64,000 nucleotides of DNA from Dreissena polymorpha. Lineage: Eukaryota; Mollusca; Bivalvia; Myida; Dreissenidae. A model generated the notes under the pieces. The model ran no database searches. It saw only the letters and a list, made by a program, of their open reading frames with translations, and was not told where the DNA came from. The DNA is taken from the NCBI RefSeq assembly GCF_020536995.1, contig NC_068366.1:28500918-28564917 (forward strand), written 5' to 3'. Positions within the stretch are counted from its first letter, which is position 1. Each line of letters opens with the position of its first letter. Positions 1-10,254 of the stretch are shown here, piece by piece. The position numbers were made by a program, and so were the translations under genes.

Positions 1-540
1 AATATTCTGAGAACCCAATCAGCATATAAAAAGCTCTTCAACGGTCATGTGGGCTTCATATATGGTACGGTATCAACTAATACAACCCCTTCACAGTGCA
101 ATCCGTATAGATGTTTCTATTTGTAGTGCTTAGATGTGCTTATGGATGGGTAAATACAATTGTGTATATTTTTTTCATAATCTCGTCTAGAAGAACATAC
201 AAGTACTGCTAAATCTGTTAAACGGGGTCAATATGCAGAATAATTTTTTTGTTAAACTTTTCTTTCAAAATTACCATAATAGAATGTTTATTCAAACCAT
301 ATCTCGTTAATCACGTCTGTTACCCTTAAAATTGTTAACCAACTTTTTGACACATGTTCTAATAATGAATTCATTTTCATGTTTGCTCAAGTAAAACCGA
401 AAATAGTTCAATATCATACAACAATAATCGTAATATAAGTTTGATAAATTTGATTTAGATCGTTTAAGTATAACTAATGAATTGTATATCGTAGTTAATG
501 CAAAATTTACTCGTGGGAAGTGGTCTAGACAATGGTAGAT
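1..540. other. AT-rich spacer, no gene seen
   Basis: No open frame with coding character, no splice-bounded exon and no repeat recognised elsewhere in the window. Confidence 0.5.
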
Positions 541-544
541 AACG

Positions 545-752
545 TATAGTCTATCCCAATACAGTTAATGTTTCGCTTACCTCCCTTATTAAATTCGATT
601 TAAAGAAGCAGACCAACGATAATAGTGATTTTAATTCAAACGGCATCAAATTAATGTAAAGAACGTTTGCATCACCAAACATTGTTTCGTGTGCAACAAT
701 TGCGTTTAATTATGTTCATGTTTGAAACCACTCGGTGAAAAAAGGAAGTACC
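545..752. repeat. Left half of a dispersed repeat (matches 46836-47035)
   Basis: By eye this stretch aligns with 46836-47035, sharing blocks such as CCAATACAGT, AATGTTTCGC, ATTTAAAG and CATCAAATTAA. At 47 kb the matching sequence runs directly on into the relative of 7917-8117. Here it stops near 752, so the two halves are about 7.2 kb apart and bracket the IAP gene. Family unknown. Confidence 0.6.
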
Positions 753-1094
753 GGTATACAAAAACGGTTGATTCTAAAGGCTTTCCCGCATACGCATGTA
801 CACAAACTATTCAATTACTTTCTTACAAAAAATCGTTATTGTGTTACCGAGTTCATTACGCTTAATTGTATGTTGGTCTATTGGCAATACACATTGTAAA
901 CATTTTTTAAAGTTTGTTTTCAGGAAGTTGGACTTTAACGGTACCAATAATTTGCTTGTGAGTATTTTGCACAAACTGTTTTGTTACCATCACTTTTTCG
1001 CCGTTTCTTTTGATAGCGTTTTTGTTTTAATTTATGCTCTATAGGTACCAAGCATTTGCATGTGCGTATATTACATATTATTCACTTCATCTTA

Positions 1095-1285
1095 TTTTCC
1101 CCTGTGGTCCAATCTGGGCTTTCTCCAGGCGGCATGGTTCCGGGCGAGTCTCCCCATCTGCCCCACGGCTTGCCCATCTGCTAATAATATGTATCCAGGT
1201 CGCGGCGATATGGGCTTCAATGCCACCCTCTCCTCCTTTTCCCCTCGGGGTTCCAAGTGAGAGACCGCCTTGTCATGGTCGTTTT
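1095..1285. other. GC-rich island, unrecognised
   Basis: About 190 bp of clearly higher GC than the AT-rich surroundings (runs such as CCCCACGGCTTGCCC and CTTTTCCCCTCGGGG). Two overlapping plus-strand frames stay open for 66 and 91 codons, but their translations are low-complexity, Pro/Ser-rich and not recognised. A fragment of a mobile element is the likeliest origin. The flanks from 756 to 1090 and from 1290 to 2338 show nothing further. Confidence 0.4.
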
Positions 1286-2338
1286 TTTTTAAATCCTATT
1301 TTAAATTGACGTAGTAAACCATAGTAATCACATTAAACTAAATACAGCAATATTTAAAAAAATGTATATATTCGAATGATAAATATAATTTATGAATTAT
1401 ATTAGCTCTTCTATGCTTTATAAGATTAAGTATCAGAAACGCAAACAAAAACTTGAAAAAAGCTTAGTAAATACCACGTATTTTTCCATAAACGCGATAT
1501 ATGAGAATTACTTTAAATCTTTATTTTACGAATGGCCAATAGTTAACGACATGTTTGACACAATAGTTGTTTGCAAAGTATAAACGTTAACCACGAGTTT
1601 TTTTAATGTACCAAAAACTGTTGACGATTAGCTTTAATTTTGTTAAGCAATTTACGTAAGATTTCATCAGATAAGTTAAAAACAAGCTTCTTTCTGAACT
1701 TGTTTAGTTAAGAAGACCTTCATAGGTCTACATATTTTGATGTTAAGAATTAAGGAACGTTTACCAATTGTTAATAAGTTCTCAGCCACAAAGTTTGTTA
1801 CATGCTTTGTAAGCAACGCTTTTCAAGCCCCCATGCATCTGTTACCTCCCCTAAAGGTATTACGGTAACAACTGCGATGAAACATTACATGCTTTCTGAT
1901 AATAATGCAATTATTAAATTTTTATTAAGTGTGTTAATTTAATGAAAATTATGTCAGCTTTCTTTAGAATTGCACTTTTCATAATGGTGAGCAGTCAAAC
2001 ATGTGCAATAGAACACAACCTATTTAAATGATGCCGAATTGAACTATCTATTGAATTGATCATCAATGACGGACGGGATTTAATTAGGACGAGCTGGCAA
2101 TCAGACAAAACGAACAGTTGAGGTCGATAATACAACATTTTCGGTAGTGACACTGCTGGAAATTTATGACTTATATTAAATTTCTGGACAATTTTAAAGC
2201 TAAATTGATGGCCGGTGTTCATTTACAAAAAAAACTAGTAGAAGTATATTTTTATTTAAGTCTCAGCAATATACATACATGGTGATAACAATACAAATAA
2301 TAACAAAATGTCAAATGTTTATTGCCATTTTATATTGG

Positions 2339-3858
2339 AATTGACCAGTCGCCAAAGTATCGATCGCTCCGCCCACATTTTTCTATCAGCCAATCAGATA
2401 TCGATTTTTCACACACCCCTCAGCAACGCTTATCTGGCCGCCATTTTGTCCGACAAACAAAGCGTGTTGTACATATGGAATGGACGTAATTTTTAAGAAT
2501 TTACACAGATTTTATATCAAATGCATGATCATTACTGTTCGATCATTATTCAAAATTGTAGGTGCTATGCATATTTTATAAAAGGTTATTATTTTATCTT
2601 TATTTCTTGAATATATGAACGAGTAATGAGAAAACAAACACAATAAATAGTTTAACCACACCAGGTGTGTGTTCTATAAAACGTGTTATACCGTTCGATG
2701 CAAAATATTATTAAGCAGTTTGGGCAACATAATAATTGCCACACGTGCTTATTAATCTCAGCGTAATTGTCGATGATTAATAAATAACAGTATGTTGCGT
2801 GGATCTCAGAATGAAGGAACATTAAGGCATTGTTAGGTACTGTACACAAGAAAAGAAAACTATTTAATTACTTAAATGATTTCCAATTATATATTTATTT
2901 TCTGTGGATCATAAACAAGGGAAATCATTATACATTGTTTACTTAAATATTGTTTTAACTAAAGTAAAAACAACAAAAATGTGAACGCGGCTTAGCCAGC
3001 TTAAAGCGACTTCAAGTGAAAATGTACGGCTTTTAATACAACAACAACATTTCTTATACAACATATATTGATACGGGGAGAAATGTGAAAATTGCAATTA
3101 ACATACAAAGATCATCTTGTTATAAATAAGCAAATGCATAATATGCTAAATGTATTCAATTCGAATGTTCGTGAACAGCACCGTAATACCAACATTTCTT
3201 TTTTTGATAGTGAAATGTAAAAGGTTCGCATTCAACATAAATGAAATAAAATGCATATTAGACTATCTGTTAATGAAACCACGAAATTAGGCCTGTATTA
3301 AATTATGGTTACAATCAAAATTTAATTTATATCTAAATGAAAAAATCGGTGTCTTTTTAAAAATAACACAATAAAACAAAGATCTAAACATTTTTAATAA
3401 ACAAAAAACCCATCATGATATGGATATGTCATTTGCATTTAATAAAAATATTTTCAAAATTATATATGAATAGCCACCGGGTTCACTGTCAGACGGTTGA
3501 ATACAAGTTCAAAATCAATATGAAATAAATGCTCATTTTTACAACGGATTTTTCATCAACCTTATATAATATGTATAAGAAACGTTTCTGATAGTCAGTG
3601 TGCCGTTAACTCATTTATTTTGATTACGCCATTTCTCTCTAAAGTATTTATGATTGTATTAACGTTTTACAAAGCAGTTTAGTTTAGTGTGCGGCTTTAA
3701 TAATTTATATTATAGAAAAGAGCATAATACATCATTACAAATATAGAATTTCCCTCACGTAATCCGCTATAATTGCGATCTGCTTGTCGGAGTTTTCTAA
3801 TCACTAGACCACGTGACTTTGTGGGCGGAGCGATCGATAATTTGGCGACTGGTCAATT
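2339..3858. mobile_element. 1.52 kb non-autonomous DNA element with 39 bp terminal inverted repeats
   Basis: The ends 2339-2377 and 3820-3858 are inverted copies of each other, matching at 38 of 39 positions (AATTGACCAGTCGCC at the outer end, CGCTCCGCCCACA at the inner end). The interior is AT-rich with no frame resembling a transposase, so it looks non-autonomous. I could not find a convincing target-site duplication. Just inside the left end, 2385-2470 holds a CCAAT box (CCAATCAG) and a GCCGCCATTTTG motif, which resemble promoter elements. It could instead be a foldback remnant of a larger transposon. Confidence 0.75.
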
Positions 3859-3859
3859 A

Positions 3860-4210
3860 TAAGAAACTATCGCAGTTAATAATTCTGCTTAAAATATACA
3901 ATTACATACATTACGACTTTTAACATTTCAACAATTTTGCACAACTAAATGAAATAGAAAGTTAAAACTGAAGAAAACTTTGCTAATCAATTTAACTAAG
4001 AACTGCCTTAAAACAATAGTAAGATACTGAATGGAAAGAAAAAGAGCACTGTCGCGCATAAGTTAAAAATGGATATAAGAAATCATATATAACGTTGATC
4101 AGATCACCGTGAACCGGATCAGCAAAGTTGCTTCAGACGAAATAAAAATGGGGAAAACTAAAACAATTATCACATAATATACAAGAATAAAAGGATTATT
4201 TACAAATTAA
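3860..4210. other. AT-rich spacer, nothing seen
   Basis: No gene, repeat or signal recognised between the inverted-repeat element and the LINE fragment. Confidence 0.4.
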
Positions 4211-4267
4211 AAATACTCGCCTCTGTAGCATGAGATAGCAGGTTTTGGCACATACTCGTATGATATT

Positions 4268-4594
4268 TTAATTGAAAAACAGATTGTTAAATTTGTCAAC
4301 ATCATTTAGTGTTAAGAACAACACATTTGTCTCGGAGGCACGATTAAAAAAAGTTTCTCTGATATCACAGTACACTGGGCAATGGAACAATACATGGTAC
4401 TCATCTTCATTATCATTACAAAACGGACAATTTCTTTCCTGAATTGGTAAACCATCATACCTACCGGTTTCGATTCTAATGGGAGCTACCCCACACCGGA
4501 ACTTACAAAAAGCAGATCTATGTCTAGGTGGCATAATTAATTTACAGTATTGTTCAGCAACATATTCAGATTTAACACATTTATACAGACGCAA
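4268..4594 (-). mobile_element. LINE fragment: C-terminal tail of a reverse-transcriptase ORF
   Basis: A 108-residue minus-strand frame carries the zinc-knuckle-like tail common at the C-terminus of non-LTR retrotransposon polymerases: a basic HRSAFCKFRCG stretch, then CPFCNDNEDEYHVLFHC, which gives C-x2-C-x7-H-x4-C. No catalytic reverse-transcriptase motif is present, so this is a 5'-truncated remnant of the last part of ORF2. It does not resemble the LINE at 21.7-24.1 kb, so it is a separate family. Clade not assigned. Confidence 0.65.
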
Positions 4595-4669
4595 TTTATT
4601 ACCTCCTCTTCAAGAAGGACGAGTGTTACTACTAATTCTGTCATGCCACTCGGTATGTAAAATCATTTA

Positions 4670-5265
4670 GTTATTGGCATGTTAAATTAAATTATTGTGT
4701 TTGTTGTTTCAAAATTATTTAATATATTTTAAGACATGTGCGGTATTTTATGAGAAATACTTAACACCACATTGAGTATTGTGGCCTCAATGTCGGCGAA
4801 ATGTACGTTTTGTAACATATAGTTGTACTTAGGCCCTTGTAGGTTTTTACTCTTTTTTCAAGATGAGAACAACCTTAATCAAACTGGGTTGTTTTTAAAT
4901 GTGAATTGCTGAGAGTGTCTTGAGATAAATCCGACAGATTGTTGTCTGTGTCTTGATATTTAATAAACGCACACACAAAGGCTACAACGTAGTGTGGATG
5001 AATTCATGATCATCGTCTGATTTTTTCTATCCATAGTTTACACTGGAACAAAAACGAACTACAGCACAATAACATAGAAGAGACAAAGCTACACTGACAT
5101 TTATAATATCATAGACATGTTGACGTACCCATTACAATAACACTATACATGTATCTTGAGCAATATATGTAAACAATATTGCGTATTTCATCATCCAATA
5201 GTTGTTTTCTAGATACACCCAGAAGCTTTTCGTTTGTTTAAACAACCAGAAGTAAACCTTGTGTT
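4670..5265. other. AT-rich spacer, nothing seen
   Basis: No coding frame, promoter cluster or repeat recognised. Confidence 0.4.
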
Positions 5266-5271
5266 TACACG

Positions 5272-5530
5272 TTAAATTAAAGGGACTGCCCAACAGATTT
5301 TGGCATGTATTAAAGCTTGTCATTAACTGCTTTAAATGCTTTATATTGATAAATTTAAACATTTGACATAAAAATCTCCAGTAAAAAATAAGAATACAAT
5401 TTTAAATAAGAAGAAAAAACGTTAACCTCCACAGGACTCGAACCACTGACCCCTAAAGTCATGGAGTTTTGGAGTAAAATGTCTCCCGACTTAATCACTC
5501 GACCATCCAAATCACGCCTAATGAGGCAAT
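5272..5530 (-). repeat. tRNA-derived short interspersed repeat, copy 1
   Basis: On the minus strand 5424-5514 reads as a tRNA-like head with a long variable arm, as in Leu or Ser tRNAs. It has a box A (TGGTCGAGTGATTAAG) and a box B (GGTTCGAGTCC). An AT-rich body follows, ending in ATGCCAAAATCTGTTGG. The same body and end occur in the longer relative at 56689-57204. The acceptor stem does not pair, so it is a retroposon rather than a working tRNA gene. Confidence 0.7.
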
Positions 5531-5559
5531 CTCCACGCAGAGTTCTCGTTTCTTGCTCT

Positions 5560-6105
5560 CACATACAACTCTGCGAAAGGCTCAGCACGCCATTTTGTCT
5601 ATAAAATAGCTAAAACCGAACAAACGCATTCAATGTATATTTGATTGGATATTTAAGATCGCATGCATTAAAGTAAGAAATATGACGTTTAAATGTACGA
5701 TAAATCGTGCAAATACTTGCGAGTTTTAATGCAACTCTTTGGAACTATTGTATTGCCCATTTACGCAGATGGAATCATTCCACGCACGTTACATATGTAA
5801 ATAATTGAACATAATGTTTATTGAGTGACGTTAGGAATCGCTTCGACGTGTGTATGTATGTTGGTTTCTTAACAACAAAAAAACATATCAATTTTATAAT
5901 AATGAATTAAGACTGATATAAGATATCATGGTATGAGATGGTTTTCTTTAATGCAGTGAATGCAAGAGATTGTTTAGTATACTGTAACCTCAATGATGAA
6001 CGCTTGGTATGATCATGACATGTATGAGACGTTTTCATAACAATAGCCCGTTCTGAGCCCAACACAGAGGTGAATGTAATGTAACCGTCGTGCAAGAGAT
6101 TGCTA
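5560..6105. other. AT-rich spacer upstream of the IAP gene
   Basis: No exon or family-level match. A minus-strand frame covering 5907-6215 is open for 102 codons, but part of it lies over repeat sequence and its translation is not recognised. Confidence 0.35.
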
Positions 6106-6182
6106 ATGTGGAGGTATTTTTTACCTATATAAGCAATCCTCGTAGTTCGCCAAAATATCGATTCGCGTCGAACGACGCTTTT
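6106..6182. repeat. Fragment of the short repeat family seen at 56689-57204
   Basis: Shares ATATAAGCAATC, TCGTAGTT, CAAAAT and a TTCGCGT...ACGCTT tail with 56936-57025, the right-hand part of the complete copy, with small indels. The tRNA-like part is absent. Confidence 0.5.
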
Positions 6183-6439
6183 GACTGTTGGACTTATGGA
6201 ATCCCATGATTGCAAAAATGTTAAAAATATCTACAGGAGTCGGGACAATGCGCGATTCCGTTTTCAGAGGAATCAGTCCAAACATAATTTACGATGCCGT
6301 TTTAAATAATGTCATTTTGTCAGTCAAAACGTTTTCATTAACTTACGACAGTTTCGCCCGAGTCTTAAGCATTTATTATGTGATTTTACAATCATGACAA
6401 TGAACCGAAGTAGCGTTCCAGTTTATAGCCTTTTAACAT

Positions 6440-6545
6440 GACAATCAAACACGTGTTCGTGACATGATCACGTGTTTCGCAACGCTGATGACACACACTG
6501 CGGTATAAAATAAACGTACGTGTACCCACGCGGTCACATATTAAA
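6440..6545 (+). promoter_or_regulatory. Promoter of the BIR-RING (IAP) gene
   Basis: TATAAAAT lies at 6504-6511, about 100 bp before the start codon. Upstream, AAACACGTG (6447-6455) and CACGTGTTT (6469-6477) form an inverted pair of CACGTG E-boxes 19 bp apart. This core is bound by bHLH factors such as USF and MAX, and it also contains the RCGTG core of hypoxia-response elements. Which factor binds here is inference. Confidence 0.6.
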
Positions 6546-6610
6546 TAAGAATAGCTGAAGAAAACATACCGCTAGAATACGATTTTTACACTATTGGTTC
6601 TTAATATCGC

Positions 6611-7312
6611 ATGGGTACGCGAGATAATACACACAGTAACGAAGGTAAGTGTATGAATATTGAATGGGAAAGGCTGAAATCGTTCGAACGGTTCCCGTCT
6701 GAGCCAAGCGTAAGCTTTATTCGCTTAGCTCAGGACGGTTTCTTTTACGACGGTCAAGGATCGGATGTTGTCTGTTTCTGTTGCCATGCGACATATAGAC
6801 CTAAAGACTGGGGAGATAATATTCGGGCGATTCACAAAACTGTGTCACCAGCGTGTGTTTTTGTGAATGGTGGACACACGAACAATGTTCCTATTCGTGA
6901 AACAAACTTTAATTTAAACAACGACGCTGAAAACAATCGAAACACTGAATATACGTCAGGTGCTTCGAGTGATATTGATCGATCGGCCAGTGGTGGGCCA
7001 CAAGACTTGGTGAACAGGGAAGATGCAGATATCAGACACAAAAAAGAAAATATTACAACGCGCTCAAGTAATGACGAAATCCCCCAAGGAAATGATGAAT
7101 ATTCCAGAAAAACAGATACTGAAAAGGTGGCAGCAGAAAATGAGAAACTGCGATCAGAGATAATGTGTAAAATATGTATGGATAGGGATGCTTGTGTCGT
7201 GTTTCTACCATGTGGCCACATGGCAACGTGTGAAGTCTGCTCTAAGGCGCTAAGAAAGTGTGCCATGTGTAGGACTGTGATCAGGAGAACTATTAAGTCC
7301 ATCATATATTAG
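6611..7312 (+). CDS. Inhibitor-of-apoptosis protein with one BIR and one RING domain
   Basis: Encodes 233 residues. Family members are cytosolic E3 ubiquitin ligases that bind caspases or their adaptors through the BIR and restrain cell death or immune signalling. The BIR covers about residues 21-84: zinc ligands C55, C58, H75 and C82 fit C-x2-C-x16-H-x6-C, with a typical RLAQDGFFYDGQGSDVVCFC core. An acidic, Ser/Asn-rich linker follows (about 90-180). The C-terminal RING has C186, C189, C201, H203, C207, C210, C217 and C220, the exact C3HC4 spacing of IAPs (LPCGHMATCEVC). One BIR plus RING resembles vertebrate BIRC7 in layout. Bivalves carry many such genes. It has no intron, which suggests a retrocopy that gained a promoter or a naturally intronless member. 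M1 was chosen, but M15 is also plausible. A strong splice-donor-like AAGGTAAGT starts at 6640, yet the frame reads straight through it. Confidence 0.92.
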   Translation: MGTRDNTHSNEGKCMNIEWERLKSFERFPSEPSVSFIRLAQDGFFYDGQGSDVVCFCCHATYRPKDWGDNIRAIHKTVSPACVFVNGGHTNNVPIRETNFNLNNDAENNRNTEYTSGASSDIDRSASGGPQDLVNREDADIRHKKENITTRSSNDEIPQGNDEYSRKTDTEKVAAENEKLRSEIMCKICMDRDACVVFLPCGHMATCEVCSKALRKCAMCRTVIRRTIKSIIY

Positions 7313-7916
7313 ATTATCGGGTAAGACCAACAACGGGTTAAATAATAGCACGCGTTTCAATTTTAGCGTGACTACGGATGTACCTTAATAGGACTATGGA
7401 ATGGCGGTGGAACAGGACCGAGAACATCTATATTAAGCCGCGAAGTGACTTGCGTACTAAGACTGGCCTGTCCTGCTGTGGTTAAACAATCAATTGCACA
7501 CTATCAGTAGCTTATACATATACCTTAATTTAGCTGTTGAGCAACCGGATTATGTTCTTCCGATGTGAAGGATGGGAAATATCTTACGATATAAAGTATA
7601 TTATACACATATTGTTTGTATCAGCTAGTCAATTTTTTTAAATGGGCATTCATTATTATGATGTGTTGTTAAATATGTCAAAGTGTTTGTTTAATGTATT
7701 GGTCGCTTGACCTTTTCATTACTTCAGTCTTGTAAGTATGATTGTTTACTTATTTATGTGTTTGTTTGCTAATTTGTTTTTTTTTATATTTATATATTTT
7801 TTAATTGTATTTACTTGTTTTTATATAATATATATAGTTGTATACTATTAAATAATATACACTCGTTTTGTTACGTATTGATGACGTTGTTTGTATATTT
7901 AAAAAAACTGTGTCTA
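7313..7916 (+). other. 3' flank of the IAP gene with candidate polyadenylation sites
   Basis: ATTAAA at 7847-7852, followed by a GT-rich stretch, is the nearest plausible polyadenylation signal. An AATAAA lies at 7968-7973, inside the next repeat. The stretch is AT-rich and otherwise featureless. Confidence 0.4.
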
Positions 7917-8345
7917 TGAATTAAAAGCCCATAAATCAATGAATAATTTGTACAATAATTTCGAAAAAATAAAGTTATCCCATACAATTCAAAGTTCCTT
8001 ACAGCAATAGCCAAAATGTCAAAGCTTAATGCGGTTTGGTAAAATAGATTAAAAAATATACAACGTACTCTTTTTTCGGGAAATTATATTCAACACATGT
8101 TCATGTACCAAGGTATTGGTCGTGTCTTGTATGAATATATATCGCTGCAGGTAATTAACATGGAATATATTGCGCCACACACAAATAATAAACGAGAATT
8201 TTGAATCTCGTTAAATCTATGTTACCATACCACATCGAGCGTTCAATTTTGGCTATTGTTATAAGGAACACTGATTTTTCTTAAAGGTTTAACTTTATTT
8301 TACGAATTGTTTTGCGTTGATTTTGAGAATTTATGTTACTTTAAT
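7917..8345. repeat. Hairpin-forming repeat; left arm matches 47042-47256
   Basis: The segment about 7919-8057 and the segment about 8207-8345 are imperfect inverted copies. The best part pairs TTACAGCAATAGCCAAAATG (8000-8019) with its near-complement around 8246-8268. The left arm and loop also match 47042-47256 (AATTAAAAGCCCATAAA at the start). A MITE-like foldback of unknown family is likely. Confidence 0.6.
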
Positions 8346-9175
8346 AACATGTTTACTTCTTGTTGTACGACGGATATCTCAGTCATGAGGATTTTTCGTT
8401 TAGAACTAGCATGATGAGCGAGTGTGAATTTGCGGATTAGCAGCAAACGAAAAATGTTGAAACCTATAGTGGAAATTTACCAGAACAGACATCACCTAGG
8501 CATACAGAAGTACATACGTATATATAATTGTGTTGGCTACTATCATAACGTATTGTGGCGCAATAATAATTTATTAATGAGCTGAATTGAACCAGCGTTA
8601 CAGAACAGGCATTATATTTATATAACTTGAACATGTCCAGTTCAGCGTTATATATACAAAACTGACAATATAAAAGCAATAAGCACATGCATAGTAATGC
8701 GAACGTGACCGAAATTGTGAATAACAGGGTTTTAAAATGCACTAAATGCACTATTAAATGCATTCCACGTTTACAGTCAATCCCCCAGTTCTCATGTTAC
8801 CTATCATTGTGTCTATTAATAGATCAGTTTACGACTATCGACATACGTACGACACGTTTACCTGTGTTATTCAAACCCACTGTTTAGATAAGCAACGGGG
8901 ATAAACAGTAGGCTATAACACATGGAATGCTCATGGTGTTAATTTTTCACAGTTGTTTATTTCATATTGTTTCAATAAATTATTGAAGCTAAGTCAACTA
9001 ATTGTATTTAAATCGTTTTTAATTCAAAGGTTACTAATACACATATCTTATTTATTTAGTACATTTAATGGGACTACTCTTTTTCCGCAGCAAGAGTGTA
9101 AAAAGGTTAAGTGTTTTGAACTATGTCTCGCAGAAGCTAAGATATAGATTGAATATTGATTTGGTGGTCCCAACC
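8346..9175. other. AT-rich spacer, nothing seen
   Basis: Short open frames on both strands have no recognisable features. Confidence 0.4.
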
Positions 9176-9184
9176 CCTGCGAAA

Positions 9185-9692
9185 ATTTGTTCTAGAAATT
9201 GGAACAGTTCTGGAACTGTTCTAGAACATCAATAACAGTTCTAGAACATTCCATATTCGCGTTCTAGAACGTATGTTCTGGAATTGTTTCAAAACAGTTT
9301 TTTAGAATAAATCCAGAACATTTGTGGAACATGGCGTAGTTCTGAAACTGTTCCAATAATATTCAAGAACATTTTTAGAACATTTCAAGGACAAAATAAA
9401 ATCAAGAAATTTCAAAAAATGTTCTAAAATGTAGTTCTAGAACACATTTAGAACTCTTTAAGAACAATTAGTTCTACAAAAGTTCTAATGGGCAATAAGA
9501 ACACAGTCATATAGAACAGGTCTAGACCCAAGGTCTACAATTGTTCTCCACTTGTTCTACATATTTAAAATAAACTTATTCAGACAATGATAATTTGACT
9601 TCAATTTCAAATAAGTAAGTTCTACAAAAGTTCTAATGGGGAATAAGAACACATATAGAAAAGGTCTAGAACCAAGGTCTACAATTGTTTTA
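9185..9692. repeat. Block of repeated GTTCT/AGAAC palindromes
   Basis: About 500 bp in which GTTCT and AGAAC recur every 10-25 bp, often fused as the palindrome GTTCTAGAAC (for example 9220-9229, 9238-9247 and 9261-9270). The right part contains a direct duplication with a 148 bp period: units beginning GTTCTACAAAAGTTCTAATG at 9471 and 9619. TTCTAGAA is also the core inverted unit of heat-shock elements, and AGAAC/GTTCT the half-site of steroid-receptor elements. No function is shown. Confidence 0.75.
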
Positions 9693-9699
9693 CTACACT

Positions 9700-10204
9700 A
9701 TATAATACTATTTTACTTACTGTTTATAACGATGTGTATTGATAAAAAACACAAATTATTGAAATAAATTTAAAAAAAAGTTAAGGAGTCTTCCTGATCG
9801 TTGTTAAACAATCTGTTGTAAACAGTACAGGTTCGGACATCCATATTTTCGGATAACGTATGTTAACAGTTCTTTTGTTGAAGTTTCTCTTAAAGCAAGC
9901 AAAGCTACCGCATAAGCATGCTTTCGAGGCATCAAAATAGCCACAAAAACACTCAAGGTGGGTATTATTTTCAAGGCATGTTCAGTGACAGACAGGCAGT
10001 CCAAAATTACAGGCCTTAATATTAATGAATGTGAGTTGGACAGTTGAATGAGATTCAAGAAACTCCATTGCCTCCATTGAATTAGTGTTATTTTAAGTAT
10101 TTTTGTGATCAGTTGGAAGTGAATAGATAATTTGCAAGAATTCATAGGTGAATCAAAAATGACACTGCCTAGAAATAAAACACATTTTTGATGTATCAAC
10201 ACTG
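9700..10204. other. Upstream flank of the BEN-domain gene
   Basis: A minus-strand frame (9804-10202) stays open for 132 codons but is not recognised and overlaps the region expected to hold the BEN gene promoter. I see no exon here on the plus strand. Confidence 0.3.
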
Positions 10205-10206
10205 CC

Positions 10207-10214
10207 TATAAATA
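10207..10214 (+). promoter_or_regulatory. TATA box of the BEN-domain gene
   Basis: TATAAATA lies 48 bp before the proposed start codon at 10255. The distance implies a very short 5' leader of roughly 15-20 nt, so a different start site is possible. Confidence 0.4.
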
Positions 10215-10254
10215 AAGGACAATTTTGAACTGATATAAATGAAACATTGACAAA

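Noticed and set aside
4479-4670. 63-codon plus-strand frame
   Set aside because: Antisense shadow of the LINE fragment.
6832-7305. 157-codon minus-strand open frame
   Set aside because: It lies antisense over the BIR-RING gene, whose plus-strand domains are unmistakable; no features of its own.
9804-10202. 132-codon minus-strand open frame
   Set aside because: The translation is not recognised, there is no promoter, splice or duplication support, and a frame this long is about what chance allows in a window of this size.
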